Made by a program: the position numbers and the translations under genes. Source: Methyloradius palustris (GTDB lineage: Bacteria; Pseudomonadota; Gammaproteobacteria; Burkholderiales; Methylophilaceae). Taken from it: DNA of 64,000 bases. Shown piece after piece: positions 10,201-17,863 of the stretch (position 1 is its first letter; the number at the start of each line of letters is the position of its first letter). The notes under the pieces are model-generated. The model saw only the letters and a list, made by a program, of their open reading frames with translations. It did no database searches and was not told the origin of the DNA. The DNA is taken from NCBI RefSeq assembly GCF_019703875.1, contig NZ_AP024110.1, forward strand, positions 1,116,001-1,180,000, written 5' to 3'.

Positions 10201-10821
10201 GTTTTGTGCCAATGTGCGAGATTGTTCAAGTTGTGCAGTCATGTCTCGCATGACGATGATGGCGCCTAACTTATTACCAGCATCATCATAAAATGCTGCA
10301 CCGTTGCAAGAGACAACCCTGGGGGCTTGTCCCTTGGCTCTAATCATAATAAGTACATCTTTGATGATTTCGCCATTGAACGCGCGTATCAGCGGTATTT
10401 GCTCAACACTTAACCTGTTTATGCCATCTGCATCGTACAAGTCGTAGTATTGGCTCCACTCGCTAGAGGCGATTTTAAGCGGGTCGAGCCCATGCCATTC
10501 TCTCGCAGCGCAGTTAAACCTGAGCAGTTGCATATTGGCATCACAAGCAACCACACCTTCAGTCTGGTTTTCAAGGAGCTGCTGATTAAACTGGCTGTTG
10601 AGTCTTTGTTTTTGCAGAACGATAGACAGTACGGCACTGATACAAATGATGGCAATCAGCGCTATCACACTGATCCAGATCAAGAGCTGCATCGTAGGCG
10701 TCAGTGAGTCTGCATCCTGTGACTGAAGGATCAGCCCCCAGGCAATGCAAAATATGATGTATATGCCCGCCAGCACGGCAAGCATGAACTTTTTGATGAT
10801 GGCGCGCAGCTTGGCTTGCAT
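7225..10821 (-). CDS. Membrane-associated PAS/GAF sensor with GGDEF and EAL domains
   Basis: A 1198-residue protein that makes and/or degrades cyclic di-GMP. Two membrane helices lie at about 12-33 and 43-67. PAS domains follow at about 75-195 and 205-325, then a GAF domain (about 335-505) and two more PAS domains (about 515-635 and 645-765). The GGDEF motif is intact (residues 849-853) and carries an allosteric I-site RAVD five residues upstream, so product inhibition is expected. The EAL motif (978-980), the metal-site segment LTESILM and DDFGTGYSS are also intact. Which activity dominates cannot be told. The gene has its own promoter region with a dyad over the -35 box. Confidence 0.95.
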   Translation of the reverse strand: MQAKLRAIIKKFMLAVLAGIYIIFCIAWGLILQSQDADSLTPTMQLLIWISVIALIAIICISAVLSIVLQKQRLNSQFNQQLLENQTEGVVACDANMQLLRFNCAAREWHGLDPLKIASSEWSQYYDLYDADGINRLSVEQIPLIRAFNGEIIKDVLIMIRAKGQAPRVVSCNGAAFYDDAGNKLGAIIVMRDMTAQLEQSRTLAQNEAIYREMFDANPIPMWVFNIKTLDFLAVNEAAVSLYGWSKQEFLSMTLLEMRPIEEQQRLLQLMPSFENNHIKSFGEWLHWKQDGSLIDVEITSHPIIFNEHAARLVQAYDITKRKLVELETQSTNRLLLMLSNVNKLIMHRLPLLEILHEACNIAVDDGGFRMAWIGLIDEQANKVNVISSAGETGSYIENLTIDLNKIEANQVSIEDLKNGPIATAISTAKYVVVDNIATDKRMTYWREVALGHGYKSMITLPLNTNGKVIGTLNLYMGEAGAFEPRVVDLLDQFANNVSFAVSASEADRAKQIAEDALQKSRTLFHTLAQSSPVGIFHTNAKGHFIYVNKSWSDITETKLEQATSNRWLNALYEEDRPRISAKWKEALSTKQTFNQEFRFIRADGKTVWVKGQAATEYDEHHHFMGFVGTITDITILKNNEEQHRMSRAVFENTREGIMVTDENSRIMMVNSAFTDITGYDSEEVINLSPKLLNSGRHDDSFFSDLWDILIQTGHWQGEMWNRRKNGEVYPQLMSISSIKNELGDTTNYVAVFADISNIKASEDQLEFLAHHDPLTHLPNRLMLLSRLDHAVEVARREGKMIALLMLDLDRFKNVNDSFGHLAGDELLQQVAKRLLNKLRAVDTVTRLGGDEFTILIEGINSQEDVSKIASSIITALEAPWTLSNNVEVRIGTSIGVSMFPGHGESALELLQHADAALYQAKNAGRGCIRYFSESLTQAARDRFHIESRLRQAIPNNELRVYYQPKVDIRSGRIIGAEALVRWQDPVDGLIMPFIFIGIAEETGLIKSLGEWVLAETCRQGKEWIDAGLLPLNLAVNLSAHQFHHGNIVRTLSDVLEITQFPAEYLELELTESILMQRESEMVETLNQLRSKGVSLSIDDFGTGYSSLAYLKTFPLDVLKIDRSFVMDIEKDEDDRAITATIIKIAHTLGLKVVAEGVETQQQLEFLDAHGCDMYQGYLMGKPMPAADFITLLKRINH

Positions 10822-10867
10822 ATCGATAGGTAACCTTGTCAGCCCATGTAATGGAGATGCTGAAGGG

Positions 10868-10915
10868 ATTATGCGTAGCTTTGATGTTTTTTACAAACGG
10901 CGCTTTGTAACAAAG
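10868..10915 (-). promoter_or_regulatory. Putative promoter and operator of the GGDEF/EAL gene
   Basis: On the minus strand TTGTAA (10896-10891) and CATAAT (10873-10868) are separated by 17 bases and lie 47 bases before the start codon. The -35 box falls inside an inverted repeat, TTACAAA-N6-TTTGTAA (10891-10910 on plus), which overlaps a second dyad, CTTTG-TAA-CAAAG (10903-10915). The arrangement looks like a repressor site on the -35 box. Confidence 0.45.
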
Positions 10916-10941
10916 ACAAACATGCGCACTCATGCGCATGT
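10911..10941 (-). terminator. Probable terminator of ybiT
   Basis: ACATGCGCA (10920-10928) and TGCGCATGT (10933-10941) form a perfect nine-base-pair stem with a four-base loop. Read on the minus strand it is followed by TTTGTCTTTG. It lies 60 bases past the ybiT stop codon. Confidence 0.55.
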
Positions 10942-11001
10942 TTTATAGGTGGTGGAACAGTCTAATTTTTAGATTAAACGTATCAGTTTGAACGTGATTG
11001 A

Positions 11002-12597
11002 TTAATCTACGCCTTGGCTGGCAAGGTAGTCTTCATAATTGCCACTGAAGTCTATGATTTTATCTGCGCGAATTTCTAATATGCGCGTAGCCAATGAGCT
11101 CACAAACTCACGGTCATGACTCACAAACAATAAGGTGCCTTTGTATTTATCCAGCGCCGTATTGAGTGACTCGATAGATTCCATGTCCATATGGTTGGTT
11201 GGCTCATCCATCAGCATCACATTAGTTTTATCCAACATCAGTTTGCCAAACATCATGCGGCCTTTTTCACCGCCAGAAAGCACTTTGACTGATTTTTTGA
11301 AATCGTCGCCAGAGAACAGTAAACGTCCTAGCATGCTGCGCACGGCTTGGTCATCATCAGTCGCTTTTGTGTATTGCTTCATCCAGTCAAACAGATTGAG
11401 ATCATCTTCAAAATCTTCTGAATGGTCTTGCGCAAAATAGCTGACGTTGGCTTTTTCTGCCCATTTTACTTTGCCATGTTTAGGCTTTAATTGACCTGCA
11501 AGACAGCGTAGCAGGGTGGTCTTACCAATACCGTTTTCGCCGATAATCGCGACTTTCTCACCTGCCTCTATCATCAAATCAAAATCATTAAAGAGCAGAT
11601 GGTCAAAACCGTGGCTGAGCTTTTCTACTTCTACCGCATTGCGATGTAGTTTTTCGCGTTCATCATATTCAAAGCGAATGAATGGATATTGGCGGCTTGA
11701 AGGCTTGATATCTTCAACCTTGATTTTGTCGATTTGCTTGGCGCGGCTGGTGGCTTGTTTAGCTTTAGATGCATTAGCCGAGAAACGACGTACGAAATCT
11801 TGTAAATCAGAAATCTGCTGCTTGGCCTTGGCGTTATCTTTGGCTTGCTGCGCGCGTGCCATGGTTGAAGCTTCCATGAAGTCATCATAATTGCCTGGGT
11901 ACACCGTCAGTTTGGCGTAATCCATGTCAGCTGTATGCGTACACACCTGATTCAAAAAGTGGCGATCATGCGAAATGATGATCATGGTGCAGTTGCGGTT
12001 ATTCAGAATATCTTCCAGCCAGCGGATGGTGTTGATGTCCAGGTTATTGGTTGGCTCATCCAGCAGCAAAATGTCAGGGTTTGAGAACAGCGCTTGCGCT
12101 AGCAAAACACGTAATTTCCAGCCTGGTGCAATCGCGCTCATCAAGCCAGTATGTTGCTCAATTGGGATGCCGACACCCAGTAGCAATTCGCCTGCACGGG
12201 CTTCTGCCGTGTAACCATCATATTCAGCAAATACTGCTTCAAGCTCTGCGGCTTTCATGTAGTCGTCTTCAGTGGCTTCCATGTTCATGTAGATGGCGTT
12301 TTTCTCTGCACTGGCCTTCCACATTTCCTCATGGCCCATCATGACCACATCCAGCACACGCTGCTCTTCATAGCCAAACTGATCCTGACGTAGCCAGGAC
12401 ATGCGTTCGTGGCTATCCAATGCAATATTGCCAGCTGTAGGTTCTAATACACCAGCCAGAATCTTCATGAATGTGGATTTTCCACAGCCGTTGGCGCCAA
12501 TCAAGCCATAGCGATTACCTTCGCCAAATTTGACTGATACGTTTTCGAACAAAGGCTTTGCGCCGAACTGCATGGTGATGTTGTTGCTAATGAGCAC
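11002..12597 (-). CDS. ybiT: ABC-F family ATPase YbiT
   Basis: A cytoplasmic protein of 531 residues with two ABC ATPase domains in one chain and no membrane segment, the ABC-F layout of ribosome-acting translation factors. Walker A motifs read GANGCGKST (about residue 35-43) and GENGIGKTT (about 352-360). Signature and Walker B segments include LLLDEPTNNLD and LSGGEKGRMMFG followed by LMDEPTNHMD. Length and sequence closely match E. coli YbiT along the whole chain, including the linker segment SANASKAKQATSRAKQIDKI. It is followed by a hairpin terminator and preceded by a nitroreductase gene 54 bases upstream on the same strand. Confidence 0.95.
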   Translation of the reverse strand: MLISNNITMQFGAKPLFENVSVKFGEGNRYGLIGANGCGKSTFMKILAGVLEPTAGNIALDSHERMSWLRQDQFGYEEQRVLDVVMMGHEEMWKASAEKNAIYMNMEATEDDYMKAAELEAVFAEYDGYTAEARAGELLLGVGIPIEQHTGLMSAIAPGWKLRVLLAQALFSNPDILLLDEPTNNLDINTIRWLEDILNNRNCTMIIISHDRHFLNQVCTHTADMDYAKLTVYPGNYDDFMEASTMARAQQAKDNAKAKQQISDLQDFVRRFSANASKAKQATSRAKQIDKIKVEDIKPSSRQYPFIRFEYDEREKLHRNAVEVEKLSHGFDHLLFNDFDLMIEAGEKVAIIGENGIGKTTLLRCLAGQLKPKHGKVKWAEKANVSYFAQDHSEDFEDDLNLFDWMKQYTKATDDDQAVRSMLGRLLFSGDDFKKSVKVLSGGEKGRMMFGKLMLDKTNVMLMDEPTNHMDMESIESLNTALDKYKGTLLFVSHDREFVSSLATRILEIRADKIIDFSGNYEDYLASQGVD

Positions 12598-12651
12598 GTT
12601 GGTGTTCCTAAATGATTAAAACGAAAATACTGATTTATCCGAGATGCTGGT

Positions 12652-13257
12652 TTATTTGAATTGATCGTGAATGACGACGTCACCCAATGGTAGTTGGCCA
12701 CCGCGCGGCCAAGGCTCTTTAATGCCTTTACCAATGGCGACGAACATTGCCGGTGTGTGATCTGCTGGCAGATTGATCAGTTTTGCTACGGCATCAAAAT
12801 CAAAGCCATCCATCGGACAGCTGTCATAGCCCATATCTTTGGCTGCCAGCATGAGTGTCATGGCTGCCATTCCGCAAGAGCGCATCGCTTCATCGCGTTG
12901 TACTTGTTCGCGTCCACCATAATATTGGCCGATTGCGGGCACTAAAAAGTCTTGCACAGGTTTTGGCGCATCTTTCCAGTAACGTTCTGGCTGTTTTTCC
13001 CAAGACTTTAAATCTGCTGTGAGAATGACCAGAATTGAAGCATCTGTTACTTGGGCTTGATCCCAGCTGACTGCACGAATCTGTTTGCGTAGCTCAGGGT
13101 TTTGCACCACAACAAAGCGCCAGTTCTGAATATTGAAAGCGGTAGGGGAGAGTATGGCCAGTGAGAAAAGCTGATTGATTTCAGCCTCAGTGAGGCGATG
13201 TTCAGTGTCATAGGCCTTGATGGCACGGCGTGTTTCAATGGCGGTTTTTACTTCCAT
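12652..13257 (-). CDS. Nitroreductase-family flavoprotein
   Basis: A 201-residue cytoplasmic protein of the FMN-dependent nitroreductase fold (NAD(P)H oxidoreductases acting on nitro compounds or quinones). The N-terminal RRAIKAYD stretch contributes the FMN phosphate-binding arginines. The segment LSPTAFNIQNWRFVVV is the classic SPSxxNxQPWRF-like motif. The later GYDSCPMDGF and a C-terminal GKGIKEPWPRGG also fit the family. The natural substrate is unknown. It lies 16 bases downstream of the GreA/GreB-like gene on the same strand, so the two may be cotranscribed. Confidence 0.88.
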   Translation of the reverse strand: MEVKTAIETRRAIKAYDTEHRLTEAEINQLFSLAILSPTAFNIQNWRFVVVQNPELRKQIRAVSWDQAQVTDASILVILTADLKSWEKQPERYWKDAPKPVQDFLVPAIGQYYGGREQVQRDEAMRSCGMAAMTLMLAAKDMGYDSCPMDGFDFDAVAKLINLPADHTPAMFVAIGKGIKEPWPRGGQLPLGDVVIHDQFK

Positions 13258-13273
13258 GATTACTTATTCTTTC

Positions 13274-13768
13274 CTATAATATTTCTATAATTTCGAGCGC
13301 GAGATCACCCGCTGGGCGTTTCCAAATAACAGTTTCACCAGTTTTGTGCCCGATAAGTGCTCGTGCCAAAGGTGATACATAACTGACTTTACCAGCGGTA
13401 ATGTCAGCTTCATCTTCACCTACTATCATGAAGGTTAGCCTATCACCATGTTCATCTTCTACTTTTACCGTTGCACCAAATAACACTTGTTCGGATGGCT
13501 GCTCAGCAGGCTCAACCAAAATGACACTTTCCAGCCTTGCCTGAAAATAACGCAAATCCCGTTCCACCATACCAAGGCGTTGGCTGGCGACTGGGTCATC
13601 TTTATCTGGAGATAATTGCTGGCGCTCTAGCTCTAGGTTTTCAGACTGGTTTTGTAGCTGAGCCAAGCCAGCTGGTGTTACATAATTGGCATGTGGACTG
13701 ATTGGCCGTTCCGGCAGATCAGTACCCGCATGCTCAAGATCATCTTCCTTAACAAATCCGCGACTCAT
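13274..13768 (-). CDS. GreA/GreB-family protein, divergent
   Basis: A 164-residue protein. The C-terminal half (about 90-164), with VLFGATVKVEDEHGDRLTF and ISPLARALIG-like VSPLARALIGHKTG, is the FKBP-like domain of GreA/GreB. The N-terminal half is predicted coiled coil (about 30-85). Its tip reads SPDKDDPVAS instead of the usual GDRSENGDY found in the true GreB of this window at 49257-49772. RNA polymerase secondary-channel binding is therefore likely, but whether it stimulates transcript cleavage is uncertain. It starts 12 bases downstream of guaA's stop and continues in the same direction. Confidence 0.8.
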   Translation of the reverse strand: MSRGFVKEDDLEHAGTDLPERPISPHANYVTPAGLAQLQNQSENLELERQQLSPDKDDPVASQRLGMVERDLRYFQARLESVILVEPAEQPSEQVLFGATVKVEDEHGDRLTFMIVGEDEADITAGKVSYVSPLARALIGHKTGETVIWKRPAGDLALEIIEIL

Positions 13769-13780
13769 GGATAGTTAAGC

Positions 13781-15364
13781 TTATTCCCACTCAATGGTGG
13801 CTGGTGGCTTGCCCGATACGTCATACACCACACGGTTAATGCCTCGCACTTCATTGATGATGCGGTTAGATGCTTTGCCCAATAGTGCATATGGCAACTC
13901 AGCCCAGTGCGCTGTCATGAAATCGCTGGTGACTACTGCGCGCAATGCCACTACGTAATCGTAAGTGCGGCCATCCCCCATCACGCCCACAGACTTCACT
14001 GGAAGGAACACAGCAAAGGCCTGACTGGTGAGGTCATACCAGCTTTTGCCTGTTTTTTCATCAATCGTATTGCGTAATTCTTCGATGAATATGGCATCAG
14101 CCAAGCGCAATAGATCGGCGTACTCTTTTTTAACTGCACCCAAAATACGTACACCTAGACCAGGGCCTGGGAAAGGGTGACGATAAACCATATCGTGTGG
14201 CAAACCCAGCGCAACGCCGAGTTCCCGTACTTCATCTTTAAACAGGTCACGTAATGGTTCTAGCAGTTTCAAACCTAGTGTTTCTGGCAGGCCGCCTACG
14301 TTATGGTGGCTCTTGATGGTGACCGCTTTTTTAGATTTCGCACCGCCTGATTCAATCACATCGGGGTAAATCGTACCTTGCGCCAGCCATTTGGCATTTT
14401 CCAGCTTTTTGGCTTCAACCTGGAAAACCTCTACGAATTCTTTACCTATAATTTTGCGCTTAGCTTCTGGGTCACTGACGCCTTCAAGTTCACCCATGAA
14501 TTGAGCAGTCGCATCCACATGAATTACTTTTGCATGCAGGCGACCAGCAAACATCTCCATGACCATCTTGCCTTCATTCAGGCGTAGCAAGCCGTGGTCT
14601 ACAAACACACAAGTGAGTTGGTCACCAATCGCGCGGTGGATCAATGCTGCTGCAACGCTGGAATCAACACCGCCGGACAGGCCCAAAATCACTTCTTCAT
14701 CACCAACCTGCTGGCGAATTTTCTCGACCGCCTCAGTAATGTAATCGCCCATAATCCAATCTGCACGTGCCTTGCAGATATCCAGCACGAAGCGATTCAA
14801 CATCGCTTGGCCTTGCTTGGTGTGAGTGACTTCAGGGTGGAACTGTACTGCGTAAAACTTACGGCTTTCGTCTGCCATGGCCGCAATCGGTGTGGTTTCA
14901 TTGCTGGCGATGACTTTGAATCCTGCTGGTAATTCGGTCACTTTATCGCCGTGGCTCATCCAGACTTCAAGCAAGCCGTGGCCATCAGCGTTGCTGCTAT
15001 CCTGAATATCCTTGAACAGTTCAGAATGGCCTCTTGCACGTACTTCTGCAAAGCCAAATTCACGCTTGGTGCCAGCCTCTACCTTGCCGCCCAATTGTTG
15101 CGCCATGGTTTGCATGCCATAACAGATGCCAAGTACTGGAACACCGAGCTCAAATACCACATTCGGTGCTTTGTCGGTTTCTTCTTCATACACGCTAGCA
15201 TGACTGCCAGAGAGGATGATGCCATCCGCACCAAAATCACGGACAAAGTCATCTGACACATCGCATGGATGAATCTCGCAATAGACTTTTGCTTCACGCA
15301 CACGTCTTGCGATTAACTGAGTAACTTGTGAGCCGAAATCAAGAATGAGGATTTTTGAGTGCAT
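13781..15364 (-). CDS. guaA: GMP synthase (glutamine-hydrolysing)
   Basis: Converts XMP to GMP with glutamine and ATP, the last step of guanine nucleotide synthesis. The amidotransferase domain (about 1-195) has the nucleophile Cys81 in GICYGMQ and a HPEVTH motif. The ATP-pyrophosphatase domain (about 200-390) has the P-loop LSGGVDSSV. The dimerisation domain ends in the family signature KPPATIEWE. I start at the ATG at 15364 (MHSKILILDFGSQ), giving 527 residues; a longer reading frame from a GTG at 15430 would add 22 unconserved residues encoded by the hairpin. No convincing ribosome-binding site precedes the ATG. It lies downstream of guaB. Confidence 0.97.
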   Translation of the reverse strand: MHSKILILDFGSQVTQLIARRVREAKVYCEIHPCDVSDDFVRDFGADGIILSGSHASVYEEETDKAPNVVFELGVPVLGICYGMQTMAQQLGGKVEAGTKREFGFAEVRARGHSELFKDIQDSSNADGHGLLEVWMSHGDKVTELPAGFKVIASNETTPIAAMADESRKFYAVQFHPEVTHTKQGQAMLNRFVLDICKARADWIMGDYITEAVEKIRQQVGDEEVILGLSGGVDSSVAAALIHRAIGDQLTCVFVDHGLLRLNEGKMVMEMFAGRLHAKVIHVDATAQFMGELEGVSDPEAKRKIIGKEFVEVFQVEAKKLENAKWLAQGTIYPDVIESGGAKSKKAVTIKSHHNVGGLPETLGLKLLEPLRDLFKDEVRELGVALGLPHDMVYRHPFPGPGLGVRILGAVKKEYADLLRLADAIFIEELRNTIDEKTGKSWYDLTSQAFAVFLPVKSVGVMGDGRTYDYVVALRAVVTSDFMTAHWAELPYALLGKASNRIINEVRGINRVVYDVSGKPPATIEWE

Positions 15365-15365
15365 G

Positions 15366-15428
15366 AAAAAACTTGAAGAGGGAAGAGGGCTAAAACCAAT
15401 TGGTTTATTTGCGCCTCTTTCCCTCTTC
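15366..15428 (-). terminator. Terminator-like hairpin between guaB and guaA, abutting the guaA start
   Basis: On the minus strand GAAGAGGGAAAGAGG (15428-15414) pairs with CCTCTTCCCTCTTC (15388-15375), 14 pairs with one bulge. The loop holds a perfect 14-base palindrome AAACCAATTGGTTT (15393-15406). The stem is followed by AAG, then TTTTTT (15371-15366), then C and the guaA ATG. This has every feature of an intrinsic terminator, placed exactly at the downstream gene's start. Confidence 0.65.
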
Positions 15429-15455
15429 ACCTTTAGTTAGTTAGTCGATACTGAG

Positions 15456-16916
15456 TTAGTCGATATGATAGTTAGGAGCTTCTTTGGTGATTTGTACATC
15501 ATGTACATGAGATTCACGCATGCCAGCAGAAGTGATCTGCACAAACTCAGCCTTGTTGCGCATCTCATCAATGGTGCTGCAACCTACATAGCCCATAGAA
15601 GCGCGCAAGCCACCCATCAACTGGTGAATCACCGCAATCACACTGCCTTTGTAAGGTACACGGCCTTCGACGCCTTCAGGCACCAGTTTGTCGGCATTGC
15701 CATTGTTGTCCTGAAAGTAACGGTCGCTAGAGCCTTTTTGCATCGCACCAATAGAACCCATACCGCGGTAAGACTTATAAGATCGGCCTTGGAACAGCTC
15801 GATCTCACCAGGCGCTTCTTCAGTACCAGCAAACATACCACCTAGCATGACAGAGTAAGCTCCAGCGGCAATTGCCTTGGAGATATCGCCAGAGTAGCGG
15901 ATGCCACCATCTGCAATAAACGGCACACCAGAACCACGCAAAGCTTCTTCAACATTGCTGACTGCGCTGATTTGCGGAACACCTACACCAGCCACGATAC
16001 GAGTCGTGCAGATTGAGCCAGGGCCAATACCGACTTTTACACCATCTGCGCCATTATCAACCAACGCCTTGGCAGCAGCAGCGGTAGCAATGTTTCCACC
16101 AATCACTTGTACTTGCGGGAAATTCTTTTTAACCCACTTCACGCGATCAAGTACACCTTGTGAATGGCCATGCGCGGTATCAACCACGATGACATCCACA
16201 CCAGCTTCTGCCAGCGCTGCAACGCGCTCTTCAGTACCTTCACCCACGCCTACTGCTGCGCCAACACGTAAGCGACCTTTGGAGTCTTTACAGGCCAATG
16301 GATGGTCACTGGACTTTTGAATATCTTTAACAGTGATTAAGCCTTTAAGCTCGTAGTTTTCATCAATCACCAATACGCGTTCAAGGCGATGTTGATGCAG
16401 CAATTGAATCACTTCTTCACGACTGGCGCCTTCACGTACAGTCACCAGACGATCGCGCGGGGTCATGATGTTCTTGATGGATTGATCGAGGTTAGTCTCG
16501 AATCGAAGGTCACGATTGGTAACGATACCAACCACTTTGGTGCCTTCTACCACTGGCAAACCTGAAATTTTGTGCTGACGGGTGATGTTCAATACATCAC
16601 GTACTGTCATGTGCGGCTGAATCGTAAAAGGATCATTCACTACGCCAGATTCAAAACGCTTAACGCGAGAAACATGTGCAGCTTGTTCTTTGGCCGTCAT
16701 ATTCTTGTGGATGATGCCGAGACCACCTTCTTGCGCTAGAGCGATTGCAAGCGGTGCTTCCGTGACGGTATCCATCGCGGCAGAAACCAAAGGGATGTTG
16801 AGGCGAATAGAACGAGTGAGCTGGGTGGCTAGGCTTACTTCACGCGGCAGCACGATAGAGTGTGCTGGAACCAGTAAAACATCGTCGAAGGTAAGCGCTG
16901 TTTGCAACAAACGCAT
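15456..16916 (-). CDS. guaB: Inosine-5'-monophosphate dehydrogenase
   Basis: NAD-dependent oxidation of IMP to XMP, the committed step of GMP synthesis. The chain is 486 residues from the chosen ATG. N-terminal TFDDVLLVPAHS starts the TIM barrel, two CBS domains are inserted at about 95-205, and the catalytic Cys303 sits in GPGSICTTR. The flap segment with RYF and the C-terminal region are complete. I reject the longer frame from a TTG at 16934 because that position coincides with the predicted transcription start of a good promoter at 16941-16969. guaA follows 91 bases downstream. Confidence 0.97.
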   Translation of the reverse strand: MRLLQTALTFDDVLLVPAHSIVLPREVSLATQLTRSIRLNIPLVSAAMDTVTEAPLAIALAQEGGLGIIHKNMTAKEQAAHVSRVKRFESGVVNDPFTIQPHMTVRDVLNITRQHKISGLPVVEGTKVVGIVTNRDLRFETNLDQSIKNIMTPRDRLVTVREGASREEVIQLLHQHRLERVLVIDENYELKGLITVKDIQKSSDHPLACKDSKGRLRVGAAVGVGEGTEERVAALAEAGVDVIVVDTAHGHSQGVLDRVKWVKKNFPQVQVIGGNIATAAAAKALVDNGADGVKVGIGPGSICTTRIVAGVGVPQISAVSNVEEALRGSGVPFIADGGIRYSGDISKAIAAGAYSVMLGGMFAGTEEAPGEIELFQGRSYKSYRGMGSIGAMQKGSSDRYFQDNNGNADKLVPEGVEGRVPYKGSVIAVIHQLMGGLRASMGYVGCSTIDEMRNKAEFVQITSAGMRESHVHDVQITKEAPNYHID

Positions 16917-16940
16917 AAAATATCTTTCTGGCAAAAGCTA

Positions 16941-16969
16941 ATTATACAGATTTGATGCGCGCGGGTAAA
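16941..16969 (-). promoter_or_regulatory. Sigma-70 promoter of guaB
   Basis: On the minus strand TTTACC (16969-16964) and a perfect TATAAT (16946-16941) are separated by 17 bases. Transcription would begin near 16934, leaving a leader of about 18 bases before the guaB ATG. Confidence 0.6.
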
Positions 16970-17067
16970 TCCAGAATGCAGGCAATTAGTAAGTCAATAA
17001 GCATTGACTGCTAGTGCTTATGGTTTTAATGTAAAGCATTGATATTAAAAACATAGGATTTAAAGCA

Positions 17068-17535
17068 ATGACTAGAATGTTTACATTGGTGATATTTGTG
17101 ATTGGCGCGCTAGTGACTATGACTGCCCAAGCCGACATATACAAATGGAAAGACACGAATGGCGTCGTTCGTTACTCAGATACTCCACCCAATGGAAACA
17201 TACCAACTGAATCAATAAAATCCAGGAAAATTATTGCTGCTGAACCTACAGCATCAACTAAAGATACCCCAGATAGCAAAGAGGCGGCTGCAATGAAGCG
17301 CCAAGAGTCTGCGGAAGCGGAGAAGAAGAGTAATGAGGAATTAAAAGCTAAAGAAGAGGAAAAAAAGAATAAGAAGCAGAACTGCTTATTAGCAAAAGAT
17401 AGCCTCAAAAATTATCAGGATGGCGCACTTGTCTACAAAGTTAATGACAAAGGCGAACGTGAATACCTCGATCAATCTGGCATGGCTAAAGGGATGGCTG
17501 AAGCAGAGAAAAACGTAAAGCTTTATTGCAAGTAG
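17068..17535 (+). CDS. DUF4124-domain secreted protein
   Basis: A 155-residue protein with an N-terminal signal peptide (about 1-23, ending AQA). It is followed at once by the DUF4124 signature: ADIYKWKDTNGVVRYSDTPP. The middle (about 65-115) is highly charged, Lys/Glu/Ala-rich and probably helical. Two Cys residues lie in the C-terminal half (QNCLLAK and the penultimate Cys of LYCK) and could form a disulfide. DUF4124 is common in betaproteobacterial periplasmic proteins, with no settled function. The gene is divergent from guaB and convergent with rnfH. Confidence 0.8.
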   Translation: MTRMFTLVIFVIGALVTMTAQADIYKWKDTNGVVRYSDTPPNGNIPTESIKSRKIIAAEPTASTKDTPDSKEAAAMKRQESAEAEKKSNEELKAKEEEKKNKKQNCLLAKDSLKNYQDGALVYKVNDKGEREYLDQSGMAKGMAEAEKNVKLYCK

Positions 17536-17548
17536 TTTAAGTAAAGCT

Positions 17549-17857
17549 TTATTGCTTTTTTGCTGCGTTTTGTCTGCGTAGTTGTTTGGGGTCAGCAATT
17601 AACAGCCGATATATTTCAACCCTGTCATGATGCCGCAACAGTTTTTCTAGTTTGCAAAGCTTCCCAAATATTCCAACCTTATTGATGTTTAAATCAATCT
17701 CTGGGAATTTTAATAAGATACCTGAAGTTTCAATTGCATCCTTAACTGTCGCTATTTTCGGCAATTGCAATTGAACGATTAATTGCATATCAGGGTTTGC
17801 GTAAGCTACTTCCACAATAATTTCCCCACTATTGCCAGAAGTCAATTTACCTAGCAT
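17549..17857 (-). CDS. rnfH: RnfH/RatB-family ubiquitin-fold protein
   Basis: A 102-residue protein of the UPF0125/RnfH family, which adopts a beta-grasp fold. Recognisable segments are IIVEVAYANPDMQLIVQLQL, a VGIFGKLCKLEKLLRHHDRVEIYRPL-like stretch (here YRLL), and the basic end DPKQLRRQNAAKKQ. It lies six bases downstream of ratA on the same strand. The ratA-rnfH pair beside smpB is conserved across proteobacteria. Its molecular role is not settled. Confidence 0.88.
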   Translation of the reverse strand: MLGKLTSGNSGEIIVEVAYANPDMQLIVQLQLPKIATVKDAIETSGILLKFPEIDLNINKVGIFGKLCKLEKLLRHHDRVEIYRLLIADPKQLRRQNAAKKQ

Positions 17858-17863
17858 TGTTGC

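Noticed and set aside
13781..15430. The longer guaA reading frame starting with GTG at 15430
   Set aside because: The 22 extra residues are encoded by the hairpin, are not part of the family, and the ATG at 15364 begins the conserved sequence.
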